A stretch of 64,000 bases of DNA from Celeribacter marinus (GTDB lineage: Bacteria; Pseudomonadota; Alphaproteobacteria; Rhodobacterales; Rhodobacteraceae): NCBI RefSeq assembly GCF_001308265.1, contig NZ_CP012023.1, positions 1,254,932 through 1,318,931 of the forward strand, in the 5' to 3' direction. A program made the translations under genes and the position numbers. Below are positions 45,623-53,991 of this stretch, one piece after another. How positions within the stretch are numbered: the stretch's first letter is position 1; the number at the start of each line of letters is the position of its first letter. The notes beneath the pieces were generated by a model. It saw nothing but the letters and a program-made list of their open reading frames with translations, had not been told where the DNA came from and searched no databases.

Positions 45623-45694
45623 TGCACGTGCAGCATACACCTAATGCAATGGGGAGGCGCAACATTGTTGCAAATTCATTGCCCATTGGGCAAT
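45623..45694. promoter_or_regulatory. TGC-rich palindromes upstream of phaA
   Basis: TGCACGTGCA (45623-45632) is a perfect 10-bp palindrome and ATTGCCCA-T-TGGGCAAT (45678-45694) has 8-base arms. Candidate PhaR-type operators or, for the second, a hairpin just ahead of the phaA ribosome site (GGGAGAGA at ~45713). Confidence 0.45.
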
Positions 45695-45727
45695 CTCCCT
45701 GAACACCAATTGGGAGAGAGTGCCACC

Positions 45728-46903
45728 ATGACCAATGTCGTTATCGCATCAGCCGCACGCACGGCTGTCGGAAGTTTCTCGGGTGCTTTTGCCGCCACCC
45801 CCGCGCATGATCTCGGCGCCGCTGTGCTTGAGGCGCTCGTCGCCCGCGCAGGCATCGAAAAGGGCGAAGTCAGCGAGACTATTCTGGGTCAGGTTTTGAC
45901 CGCTGGCCAAGGCCAAAACCCCGCCCGCCAAGCTCACATCAATGCCGGACTTCCCATTGAATCCGCGGCATGGAGCATCAATCAAGTCTGTGGCTCCGGC
46001 TTGCGCACTGTCGCACTTGGCGCACAACACATCATGCTTGGCGATGCCGACATCATCTGTGCGGGCGGTCAAGAAAACATGTCCCTATCCCCCCATGTCG
46101 CATATTTGCGTGCAGGTCAGAAAATGGGCGACATGCAAATGATTGACTGCATGATCAAAGACGGATTGTGGGATGCGTTCAACGGCTACCACATGGGTAC
46201 TACCGCTGAAAACGTAGCCAAACAGTGGGACATCACGCGCGATATGCAAGACGCCTTTGCACTCGCCTCACAAAACAAGGCCGAAGCCGCACAACTAGCG
46301 GGTAAATTCGACGATGAGGTCATTCCCTTCACTGTCAAAACCCGCCGTTCCGAAACGGTCATCGACAAAGACGAATACATTCGTCACGGCGCAACCCTTG
46401 AAAGCTTGCAAAAGCTGCGCCCTGCGTTTGACCGCGAAGGCTCGGTTACCGCCGGCAACGCCTCTGGCCTCAATGATGGTGCCGCAGGTGTCTTGCTCAT
46501 GTCCGCCGAAAACGCGGCAAAGCGTGGTATTCAGCCAATGGCCCGCATCGCGTCCTACGCCACCGCTGGTCTCGACCCGTCCATCATGGGGGTCGGGCCG
46601 ATTCATGCCTCGAAAAAGGCACTGGCAAAAGCGGGTTGGAAAGCTTCCGACCTTGATCTCGTGGAAGCCAACGAAGCCTTCGCCGCACAGGCTTGCGCCG
46701 TAAACAAGGACATGGATTGGGATCCCGCCGTGGTCAACGTCAACGGCGGCGCAATCGCTATTGGCCACCCGATTGGCGCCTCCGGCGCGCGCATCCTCAA
46801 CACATTGCTGTTTGAAATGATCCGCCGTGACGCCAAAAAAGGCCTCGCCACACTGTGTATCGGTGGCGGAATGGGCGTTGCACTCTGCGTTGAGCGCGAC
46901 TGA
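45728..46903 (+). CDS. phaA: Acetyl-CoA C-acetyltransferase (thiolase) PhaA
   Basis: 391 residues, biosynthetic thiolase. [19 protein letters not shown] (acyl-accepting Cys ~89), [17 protein letters not shown] (His ~348) and [11 protein letters not shown] (Cys ~379). Condenses two acetyl-CoA to acetoacetyl-CoA. Start at 45728. phaB follows 282 bases later, after a terminator, so the two have separate promoters. Confidence 0.95.
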   Translation: MTNVVIASAARTAVGSFSGAFAATPAHDLGAAVLEALVARAGIEKGEVSETILGQVLTAGQGQNPARQAHINAGLPIESAAWSINQVCGSGLRTVALGAQHIMLGDADIICAGGQENMSLSPHVAYLRAGQKMGDMQMIDCMIKDGLWDAFNGYHMGTTAENVAKQWDITRDMQDAFALASQNKAEAAQLAGKFDDEVIPFTVKTRRSETVIDKDEYIRHGATLESLQKLRPAFDREGSVTAGNASGLNDGAAGVLLMSAENAAKRGIQPMARIASYATAGLDPSIMGVGPIHASKKALAKAGWKASDLDLVEANEAFAAQACAVNKDMDWDPAVVNVNGGAIAIGHPIGASGARILNTLLFEMIRRDAKKGLATLCIGGGMGVALCVERD

Positions 46904-46925
46904 TCTCTTTCACATCGACGAGACT

Positions 46926-46953
46926 AAGGGGCGCCAAAAGGTGCCCCTTTTTT
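46926..46953 (+). terminator. Terminator after phaA
   Basis: AAGGGGCGCC-AAAA-GGTGCCCCTT with a C/G-T wobble, followed by TTTTTT. Stops phaA before phaB. Confidence 0.88.
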
Positions 46954-47185
46954 ATTTGCACACCTAAAGCGTCTATTTTCCAAAATAGCGCTTGCTTCTT
47001 CATAGCTTACGCCTTGTCATGGAGCGACACGATGGGGGAATCCAATACGCTGATCGCACGCAGGGCAATGAAACCTCATGCTGCATGCGCAGAATATACG
47101 TCACGCAGGGAGGTAATTTTGTTGCTAACTGATTGCATTTTGGATAACAACATTACCAAATGAAATATGATAGGGAGGAGATATC
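46954..47185. promoter_or_regulatory. phaB promoter region with a CTGC-N4-GCAG box
   Basis: CTGC-ATGC-GCAG at 47081-47092 fits the PhaR recognition form CTGC-N3-4-GCAG known from Paracoccus. Further down, TTGCTA and GATAAC (47122-47148) are too close for a standard promoter, so none is called. Strong SD GGAGGAG lies just before phaB. Confidence 0.5.
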
Positions 47186-47908
47186 ATGTCCAGAGTTGCA
47201 CTTGTTACGGGTGGATCGCGCGGTATCGGCGCAGCGATCGCCAAAGAACTGAAAGACAAGGGGTACACCGTTGCCGCGTCCTACGCCGGAAACGATGATG
47301 CCGCATCCGCATTTACCGCCGAGACAGGCATCAAAACCTACAAATGGAACGTTGCCGATTATGACGCCTCCAAAGCAGGTATTGAACAGGTCGAATCCGA
47401 TCTTGGCCCTATCGACATCGTCGTGGCCAACGCTGGCATCACCCGCGATGCGCCATTCCACAAAATGACGCCGCAGCAATGGCAAGAGGTGATCGATACC
47501 AACCTCACGGGCGTGTTCAACACCGTTCACCCCGTTTGGCCCGGCATGCGTGAGCGCAAATTCGGCCGCGTGATCGTCATTTCCTCGATCAACGGTCAAA
47601 AAGGTCAGTTCGCACAAGTGAACTATGCCGCGACCAAAGCGGGCGATCTGGGCATCGTGAAATCACTGGCCCAAGAGGGCGCGCGCGCCGGCATAACCGC
47701 CAACGCCATCTGTCCCGGCTATATCGCAACTGAAATGGTCATGGCCGTGCCCGAGAAAGTACGCGACTCCATTATTGGCCAAATCCCTACGGGACGCTTG
47801 GGCGAACCCGAAGAAATCGCACGTTGCGTAGCCTTCCTCGCGTCCGACGATGCGGGCTTCATCAACGGCTCCACGATTTCGGCCAACGGCGCGCAATTCT
47901 TCGTTTAA
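47186..47908 (+). CDS. phaB: Acetoacetyl-CoA reductase PhaB
   Basis: 240 residues, short-chain dehydrogenase. NADPH motif TGGSRGIG (~8-15), NAGITRD, and YAATKAG (catalytic Tyr/Lys ~147-151). Makes (R)-3-hydroxybutyryl-CoA for polyhydroxybutyrate. Preceded by GGGAGGAG. Confidence 0.95.
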   Translation: MSRVALVTGGSRGIGAAIAKELKDKGYTVAASYAGNDDAASAFTAETGIKTYKWNVADYDASKAGIEQVESDLGPIDIVVANAGITRDAPFHKMTPQQWQEVIDTNLTGVFNTVHPVWPGMRERKFGRVIVISSINGQKGQFAQVNYAATKAGDLGIVKSLAQEGARAGITANAICPGYIATEMVMAVPEKVRDSIIGQIPTGRLGEPEEIARCVAFLASDDAGFINGSTISANGAQFFV

Positions 47909-47931
47909 TCCATGCTCGAACAGTTTGATTG

Positions 47932-47957
47932 AGGCCGTCTTTCGGGGCGGCCTTTTT
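47932..47957 (+). terminator. Terminator after phaB
   Basis: AGGCCGTC-TTTC-GGGGCGGCCT with G-T wobbles, then TTTTTC. Confidence 0.8.
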
Positions 47958-48006
47958 CATTGTCGTTTTACCTTGCGCACCCAAATCAATCGGGCTTAAT
48001 GCGCCG

Positions 48007-48870
48007 ATGTCGAAAACCACAGCCACACTTATCGGGTTCGTTGCCGTCTTGCTCTGGGCGCTTTTGGCGCTGTTTACCGTTGGCGCACACGAAGTCCCGC
48101 CTCTCCAACTCAATGCCGTTTGCTTTGCCATTGGCGGCGCAATTGGCGTTGTCTGGACGACGATTAGCAACAGATGGGGCGAACTGCGCGGTGTTCCGGT
48201 GTCCGTTTATGCCTTTGGGACTGTTGGACTATTTGGCTATCACTTTCTCTATTTCTCCGCCCTACGCGCGGCACCGCCCGCCGAAGCGGGCCTTATCGCC
48301 TATCTTTGGCCGCTCTTGATCGTGCTCTTTTCCGGCTTTTTACCCGGCGAACAGCTACGTCCGCTGCATTTGATCGGTGCGGGCATTTCCTTTGTCGGTG
48401 CCGCGCTGATCATCGCCCAAGGCGCGGTCTTTTCAGGGGCACACGGGCTTGGATATCTCTTGGCGGCGGGCTGCGCATTGACATGGTCAAGCTATTCCGT
48501 CCTGTCGCGCCGAATGGGCGATGTGTCGAGCGTGGTTGTCACCATCTTTTGCCTTGCCACAGCCGCCCTATCATTCGCCGCCCACCTTGCTCTTGAGCAA
48601 ACTGTATGGCCCTCGTCCTCCTATGGATGGGCCAGCATGATCGCATTGGGCGTAGGCCCCGTTGGCGCCGCCTTCTATGTCTGGGATATCGGGGTCAAAC
48701 GCGGCAATATACAACTCTTGGGCACCGCGTCCTATGCGGCACCACTCTTGTCGACCATGGTTTTAATACTGGCAGGCATTGCAGAACCGCGCACGACACT
48801 GCTTTTGTCGGCCGTATTGATCACACTCGGTGCTGGAATGGCGGCTTATGCCAGTCGCCATTCCCAATAG
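48007..48870 (+). CDS. EamA/DMT superfamily transporter
   Basis: 287 residues with ten predicted TM segments in two EamA repeats, e.g. ATLIGFVAVLLWALLALFTVG (N-terminus) and GLGYLLAAGCALTWSSYSVLSRR in the middle. YddG-type exporters of amino acids or metabolites are closest in appearance, but the substrate is not evident. Starts at 48007; an upstream ATG would read through the phaB terminator. Confidence 0.86.
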   Translation: MSKTTATLIGFVAVLLWALLALFTVGAHEVPPLQLNAVCFAIGGAIGVVWTTISNRWGELRGVPVSVYAFGTVGLFGYHFLYFSALRAAPPAEAGLIAYLWPLLIVLFSGFLPGEQLRPLHLIGAGISFVGAALIIAQGAVFSGAHGLGYLLAAGCALTWSSYSVLSRRMGDVSSVVVTIFCLATAALSFAAHLALEQTVWPSSSYGWASMIALGVGPVGAAFYVWDIGVKRGNIQLLGTASYAAPLLSTMVLILAGIAEPRTTLLLSAVLITLGAGMAAYASRHSQ

Positions 48871-48897
48871 TGTGCGTTAGGATCGCCTCAGTCGCAA

Positions 48898-49065
48898 TTA
48901 GGTCGTAGAGAGACGTGAAATCTCTTCTTTGAGGCGTAGCTTTTTCTTCTTGAGATCCGTAATTCGAACTTCGTCGGCACTTGGCGCGCGTTGCGCGGCT
49001 TCCACGGCCTCAGATAGGGTTTGGTGTTTTCGCTTCAATTCTTCCAGGTGGGAACTCAAACTCAT
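48898..49065 (-). CDS. YdcH family protein (DUF465)
   Basis: 55 residues, too short for most gene lists. MSLSSHLEELKRKHQTLSEAV...DEVRITDLKKKKLRLKEEI is a helical hairpin typical of DUF465. Function unknown. Good ribosome site GAGGAG eight bases before ATG. Ends 28 bases after the convergent EamA stop. Confidence 0.88.
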   Translation of the reverse strand: MSLSSHLEELKRKHQTLSEAVEAAQRAPSADEVRITDLKKKKLRLKEEISRLSTT

Positions 49066-49260
49066 TGTGTCTCCTCTCGCTGTAAAACGTCCATGTAAAC
49101 CACAGCTCTATGTAAAAGCTGTGTAACAATCTCAACATAGAAATTGAGTCGTGTCACGGGATTGATTTGTAACTATGTGACCAGTTCACGATGACACGCG
49201 AAATATTGCCAATAGATTAAACGAAAATCGGAAATATTGAACCAATCGTGTGTTTTTCGC

Positions 49261-50019
49261 TCAAATCAAGGCAAGCGGATGCCCATTGCGCAAAATATCG
49301 CTCACCTGCGGCGTATAACTGTCTTCGTCCCGCTCATGGTGTGCGCCTTTATGCATCACCAACGGTGACAACAGACAAAAATCGGCCCGCCCACCTTTTC
49401 GCGCCTGCACGATAACCAACTGCGCAGGACGCGACAGGCGGGGGTGCACGGGCAAGACGCGCACCGACCCTAACCGCCCCGTGAGGGCATTGAGCAAATC
49501 AGCAAGTCGGTCGGCCTTTTGGATCATCGTCAGATAGCCCTTTGGCGCGAGGCGGCGCGCCGCCACATCCACCCAAACCTCCAATGGCGTATCACCGCCA
49601 AGCGCCACATCACGCCCCGCATCATGTGCAGATGTGGACGCTGCGCGCCGGTAATAAGGAGGATTGGCGATGACGTGATCAAAATTTTGCGCCTTGATCT
49701 GCGCGGGCAAGGCGCGAATATCGGCGTCAACGATCTCCATCTGCGCGCCATTCCCATCGGCATTGCGCCGCGCAAGATCGGCGTAGGCCGCTTGTAGTTC
49801 GACCCCTACAAAAGACAGGCCAGAAATACGCGCATTCAAACACAATGACGCGGCCCCTGCCCCACATCCTAATTCCAAAATACGTTGGCCCGCTTTGGCG
49901 TCAACCGCTGCGGCCAGCAAAACCGGATCAACCCCCGCGCGGTATCCATGCGTAGGTTGGAGCATACGCACCCGACCGCCCAAAAAATCGTCACAGGTCT
50001 CATCTGGCGCTGGGATCAC
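49261..50019 (-). CDS. Class I methyltransferase, tRNA1(Val) (adenine(37)-N6)-methyltransferase-like (TrmN6)
   Basis: 252 residues. Rossmann motifs ILELGCGAGAASLCLNAR (~46-63) and the N6-adenine motif ANPPYYRR (~117). LQPTHGYRAGVDPVLLAAAV is the conserved start of the TrmN6-like group. Overlaps DUF2007 by four bases (ATGA). Exact RNA target is inferred. Confidence 0.8.
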   Translation of the reverse strand: MIPAPDETCDDFLGGRVRMLQPTHGYRAGVDPVLLAAAVDAKAGQRILELGCGAGAASLCLNARISGLSFVGVELQAAYADLARRNADGNGAQMEIVDADIRALPAQIKAQNFDHVIANPPYYRRAASTSAHDAGRDVALGGDTPLEVWVDVAARRLAPKGYLTMIQKADRLADLLNALTGRLGSVRVLPVHPRLSRPAQLVIVQARKGGRADFCLLSPLVMHKGAHHERDEDSYTPQVSDILRNGHPLALI

Positions 50020-50234
50020 GCGTTTTCCAACTCGAAACCGTTGTCTGTCAAAATCGCACGCGCGATAAAGAGATCTTGATCACGCACCATCAAACGGCGC
50101 GGCAATATGCCTATCGATCCATCAAGAACGCTCATATGGACGTCCATTTCAAAGCAAGCTATATCCTCACTCGAAAGCAATGCCTGAGCGAAAGCAATCT
50201 GTGTTGGATCATTGGTGCGAAGCAATTGTTTCAT
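50016..50234 (-). CDS. DUF2007 family protein
   Basis: 72 residues. KQLLRTNDPTQIAFAQALLSSEDI and DLFIARAILTD are diagnostic. Putative signal-transducing domain of unknown role; coupled to trmN6 and divergent from ispB. Confidence 0.87.
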   Translation of the reverse strand: MKQLLRTNDPTQIAFAQALLSSEDIACFEMDVHMSVLDGSIGILPRRLMVRDQDLFIARAILTDNGFELENA

Positions 50235-50319
50235 ACGTCAATGTAATGTCACACGGTTGCAAATGTCGAGCGACTGACGCAGATATAGCGCATGCAAATA
50301 GAGATGGAGCCAGAGGGGT

Positions 50320-51312
50320 TTGGATAAGGTCGTAGAAAAACCGCACGAACGTTTGGCCACGCATCTTGCGCCTGAACTCTTGGATGTGAACACGTTGATC
50401 CGTGATCGCATGGCGTCCAAGCACGCGCCCCGCATTCCCGAAGTCACGGCGCATTTGGTGGAGGCTGGCGGTAAACGCCTGCGACCTATGCTAACGCTCG
50501 CATCGGCAAAGCTATGTGGCTATGGCGGCCCCTACCACATTCACCTCGCCGCAACGGTTGAGTTCATTCACACCGCGACCCTGCTTCACGATGATGTCGT
50601 CGATGAAAGCGCCCAACGCCGTGGGCGCCCCACCGCGAACCTGTTGTGGGACAACAAATCCTCCGTCCTTGTGGGGGATTACCTGTTCGCGCGCGCGTTT
50701 CAGTTGATGACCGACAGTGAAAACATGCGCGTTTTGCGCATCCTGTCGAACGCTGCCGCCACCATTGCCGAAGGCGAAGTTCTACAACTGACAGCCGCAC
50801 AAGATCTCAAAACAAGCGAAGAGATTTACCTCCAAGTTGTACGTGGCAAAACCGCGGCCTTGTTCTCTGCCGCCACGGAAGTGGGCGGCGTTTTGGCCGG
50901 CTCCGACGAGAGCATCATTCAGGGGCTGTTCGATTACGGAGACGCGCTTGGCATCTCTTTCCAAATCGTCGACGACCTATTGGATTACTGGGGCTCGGAC
51001 AAAACCGGCAAGAACATCGGCGATGACTTTCGCGAACGCAAAATGTCGCTTCCATTGATCAAAGCCGTGGCCAAAGCCGATGAGACCGAGCGCGCCTTTT
51101 GGGTCCGCACGATTGAAAAAGGCAAGCAAGAGGATGGGGATCTAGAGCACGCCATTGGCCTTTTGACCAAACATGGCGCATTGGATGACACCCGTCAGGT
51201 TGCAATCGAATGGGCCGACAAAGCCAAAGCGGCCCTTGGCAAAGTGCCCCAAGGCGACATTCGCGATATGCTATCCGATATTGCCGATTACGTGGTCGAA
51301 CGCCTGCGCTAA
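50320..51312 (+). CDS. ispB: Polyprenyl diphosphate synthase (IspB type)
   Basis: 330 residues. FARM motif LLHDDVVDESAQRRG (DDxxD ~90-94) and SARM motif DDLLDYWG (~218). Chain length cannot be read directly, but this family supplies the decaprenyl/octaprenyl tail of ubiquinone. TTG start at 50320 is the only option near the AGAGGGG ribosome site (an in-frame stop lies 18 bases upstream). Confidence 0.94.
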   Translation: MDKVVEKPHERLATHLAPELLDVNTLIRDRMASKHAPRIPEVTAHLVEAGGKRLRPMLTLASAKLCGYGGPYHIHLAATVEFIHTATLLHDDVVDESAQRRGRPTANLLWDNKSSVLVGDYLFARAFQLMTDSENMRVLRILSNAAATIAEGEVLQLTAAQDLKTSEEIYLQVVRGKTAALFSAATEVGGVLAGSDESIIQGLFDYGDALGISFQIVDDLLDYWGSDKTGKNIGDDFRERKMSLPLIKAVAKADETERAFWVRTIEKGKQEDGDLEHAIGLLTKHGALDDTRQVAIEWADKAKAALGKVPQGDIRDMLSDIADYVVERLR

Positions 51313-51344
51313 CTCTCACACCACGCGGATCAGGCGGGCGCAAA

Positions 51345-52175
51345 TCAGGCCGGCAGAGTGCTTGCGGGTTTAACCCACCACCATGGATTGCCATGCGCCA
51401 GTTGCGCCGCCGCGGCCTCGGCCTCTTCACGGCGCTCAAATACGGCAAAGCAAGTTGCACCTGATCCCGACATGCGTGTCGCCAGAACGTTGGGCAAAAG
51501 CGCCAAAGCCGTGAGAACAGCCGCAATTTCCGGCATGACCTTCACAGCGGGGCGTTGCAAATCGTTGCGCTGCGTTGTGAGCCAGTCGGCAAAGGCAACC
51601 CCGTCAGGCCAGTCTGGCAATACCTCTGGCATCGGGGCATTGTCTTTAGCCTCTAACCTCTTGAACACTTCAGGCGTGGAAACCGCCACGCGCGGGTTCA
51701 CCAAAACCATATGTAATGCGGGCAACTTTATCTGCTGAACATCCTCACCAATACCACGCATGCGCATCGGTTTTGCGGCCAAACATACAGGAACATCCGC
51801 ACCGAGGCGCAGCGCCTGCGCGGGGGTCACGGGAGATGCTCCCAAACGTGCCGCCGCTTTCAGGGTCGCGGCCGCATCAGTTGACCCGCCGCCAATGCCC
51901 GACGAGGGCGGCAAGCGTTTGTCCAACCCCATTTGCATGTGAAGTCCGGAAATCTGCGCCGCTTTCATCACGAGGTTCGTCGCGTCAGTCGGTACACCAT
52001 CCGCAAACGGACCCGTCACAATCAGGCTGCTTTGATCGGCGCGCTGCGCTGTGATCTGGTCGCCAATATCCACAAAGGCCACAAGACTATCGAGCAAATG
52101 ATACCCGTCTGCGCGCTGTCCCGTGACATGCAAAGTAAGGTTGATCTTTGCGGGGGCAAAAATTTTAACCGTCAT
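51345..52175 (-). CDS. ispE: 4-diphosphocytidyl-2-C-methyl-D-erythritol kinase
   Basis: 276 residues, GHMP kinase of the MEP isoprenoid pathway. FAPAKINLTLHVTGQRADGYHLLDSL at the start, LPPSSGIGGGSTDAAA (P-loop, ~87) and TRMSGSGATCFAVF. Start overlaps the TPR gene stop by 11 bases. Converges with ispB; both serve isoprenoid synthesis. Confidence 0.95.
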   Translation of the reverse strand: MTVKIFAPAKINLTLHVTGQRADGYHLLDSLVAFVDIGDQITAQRADQSSLIVTGPFADGVPTDATNLVMKAAQISGLHMQMGLDKRLPPSSGIGGGSTDAAATLKAAARLGASPVTPAQALRLGADVPVCLAAKPMRMRGIGEDVQQIKLPALHMVLVNPRVAVSTPEVFKRLEAKDNAPMPEVLPDWPDGVAFADWLTTQRNDLQRPAVKVMPEIAAVLTALALLPNVLATRMSGSGATCFAVFERREEAEAAAAQLAHGNPWWWVKPASTLPA

Positions 52176-53871
52176 TGAGAGGACGTGTAGGCTCTGCGCC
52201 TTCTTGGGTCAAAACGCGGTCCAGACCGATATCTAGCTTGAGACGAATGCGCTCGGCCTCGACCTCTTCGGGGTCGAACGACAAGGCACGACGCCACTGA
52301 AAGCGCGCCTCGCGCTCGCGGCCAACGGCCCAATAGACATCCCCCAAATGGTCATTGACGATCGGATCGGTCGACATCAACGCGGCCGCTTTCTCCATCG
52401 GAGCGACCGCCTCGTCATAGCGGCGCAAACGGTACAACCCCCATGCAAGGCTGTCGGTGATATATCCTTCATTTGGCCGCGCCTCTGACGCCTGACGGAT
52501 CATATCCATCGCCTCATCCAGATTGACGTTCAATTCCAAAAACGAATACCCCAGATAGTTGAGCACCGAGGGCTGGCCCGGCTCCAACTCAAGGGCTTTG
52601 CGCAAATCAGCCTCGGACTCAGCCCACATATCAAGCTGCTCATGAGCAATCCCACGGGTGAAAAATAACGGCCATTGCGCACGCGTTGGTGTCTCGAACA
52701 GATCAATTGCCCGCGTGTACACTTTGATCGCGCCAGCATTGTCCTCGGCGCGGCGCAATGCGTCGCCATACGAAATAAGGACATCTGCCCGCTCTGGGTG
52801 CGCCTCAGCCAGTTGACGCAGCACGTCCATTTCAGCGTCTTCACGCCCCGCATTGCGCAAGGTTTCCGCACGCCCCAACTCGGTCAGGTGAGAGTTCGGA
52901 TTATCACTTGGCAAACTATCATAGACCTCGGCCGCAAGATCGAAGTTGCCCAAGGCATTCAAAAGCTCGCCCGTCAAAAGAACATATTGCGCGCGCTCGG
53001 GGCGCAACTCCAACGCGATACGCGCATAGAGCAACGTGTAGGCATTGCTCGGCCCGCCCGACAAAGCGGCGGCAATCTCGTAAAAGACATTGGCAAACCC
53101 ATCAGTGGCCGTTGTCAGTTCAACGAATGGCACCGCCTCGCCCGCTCGCAACGCGTCGGCCAATTCGTCCAACTCAACATCACCCACCCCATCAAAGAAT
53201 GCATCATACAGGGCCAATGCCTCGTCATTGCGTTCAAGCTGGCTTAGCATCTGCATCCGCGCGATCAGGGCATCACGGGTCTCTGGCGCGCTTTCATCCG
53301 ACAAAAGTGCTTCGCCGCTTTCGAAATCACCCACCATCGCGTAGGCCATTGCCTTGTTAAACGGCCCAAAAAACCCGGAGGCTTGTCCTTCGAGCGTTGC
53401 CGCATCAAAGGCCTCGACCGCCGCGCCTATTTCGCCCTTACCAACAAGGGCCCAAGCCCGCATGAACCCGTCGACCACCGATGAGATGGATTGCCCGTCA
53501 TCAAGAGCCGAGATAACGCCATCGAAATCGCCCGCTTTCACACGCAAGGCAAAGGACGCCATGGCCGCAATCTGATTGCCTGAATCGACACTTTCCAAAA
53601 CGGCTGCGTAGCCCTTGATCCCGCCAAAATCTCCGCGCGCGATACTTGCCGATAACACCGCCTCAAGAAGAGCAACATCTTTAGGTGCTTCCACCAAGGC
53701 GGCTGTCGCGTACTGCGCCAATTCTTCAAAGTTGTTATCAAACGTGGCTTGTCGAGAGGCGAGGTAGGCACCTGCATCCGCATAGACCGGCGCAACACTG
53801 ACGGCGCCTAGGCCCACGCTAAATGCGACGGTACTCAAGGCTCGGATCAAAAACGAAGCGCGTGTCGGCAC
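52165..53871 (-). CDS. Tetratricopeptide repeat protein with signal peptide
   Basis: 568 residues. GTG start at 53871, AAGGAGA seven bases ahead. Signal peptide VPTRASFLIRALSTVAFSVGLGAVSVAPVYADA, then helical TPR-like repeats over most of the length, e.g. LSYGDALRRAEDNAGAIKVYTRAI, SEADLRKALELEPGQPSVLNYLGYSF, MIRQASEARPNEGYITDSLAWGLYRLRRYDEA. This is the common Rhodobacteraceae TPR protein in front of ispE; likely periplasmic, a partner-binding scaffold, function unknown. Confidence 0.84.
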   Translation of the reverse strand: MPTRASFLIRALSTVAFSVGLGAVSVAPVYADAGAYLASRQATFDNNFEELAQYATAALVEAPKDVALLEAVLSASIARGDFGGIKGYAAVLESVDSGNQIAAMASFALRVKAGDFDGVISALDDGQSISSVVDGFMRAWALVGKGEIGAAVEAFDAATLEGQASGFFGPFNKAMAYAMVGDFESGEALLSDESAPETRDALIARMQMLSQLERNDEALALYDAFFDGVGDVELDELADALRAGEAVPFVELTTATDGFANVFYEIAAALSGGPSNAYTLLYARIALELRPERAQYVLLTGELLNALGNFDLAAEVYDSLPSDNPNSHLTELGRAETLRNAGREDAEMDVLRQLAEAHPERADVLISYGDALRRAEDNAGAIKVYTRAIDLFETPTRAQWPLFFTRGIAHEQLDMWAESEADLRKALELEPGQPSVLNYLGYSFLELNVNLDEAMDMIRQASEARPNEGYITDSLAWGLYRLRRYDEAVAPMEKAAALMSTDPIVNDHLGDVYWAVGREREARFQWRRALSFDPEEVEAERIRLKLDIGLDRVLTQEGAEPTRPLNDG

Positions 53872-53933
53872 GGGGCGGTCTCCTTGTATGAACGTGGTCC
53901 AACAGTAGCGACCCACCCTGACCACCGCAACGC

Positions 53934-53961
53934 AAACGGGAGCCAAATTTGGCTCCCGTTT
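53934..53961 (-). terminator. Palindromic terminator between ETF-QO gene and TPR gene
   Basis: AAACGGGAGCCAAA followed by TTTGGCTCCCGTTT: 28 bases, perfect palindrome. Lies 31 bases after the ETF-QO stop; the exit T-tract is short. Confidence 0.75.
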
Positions 53962-53991
53962 CAATCGTCTTAGACACGATCGTGTGACAAC

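Noticed and set aside
46954..47185. TTGCTA/GATAAC as a phaB promoter
   Set aside because: Spacing of 15 bases is too short to call.
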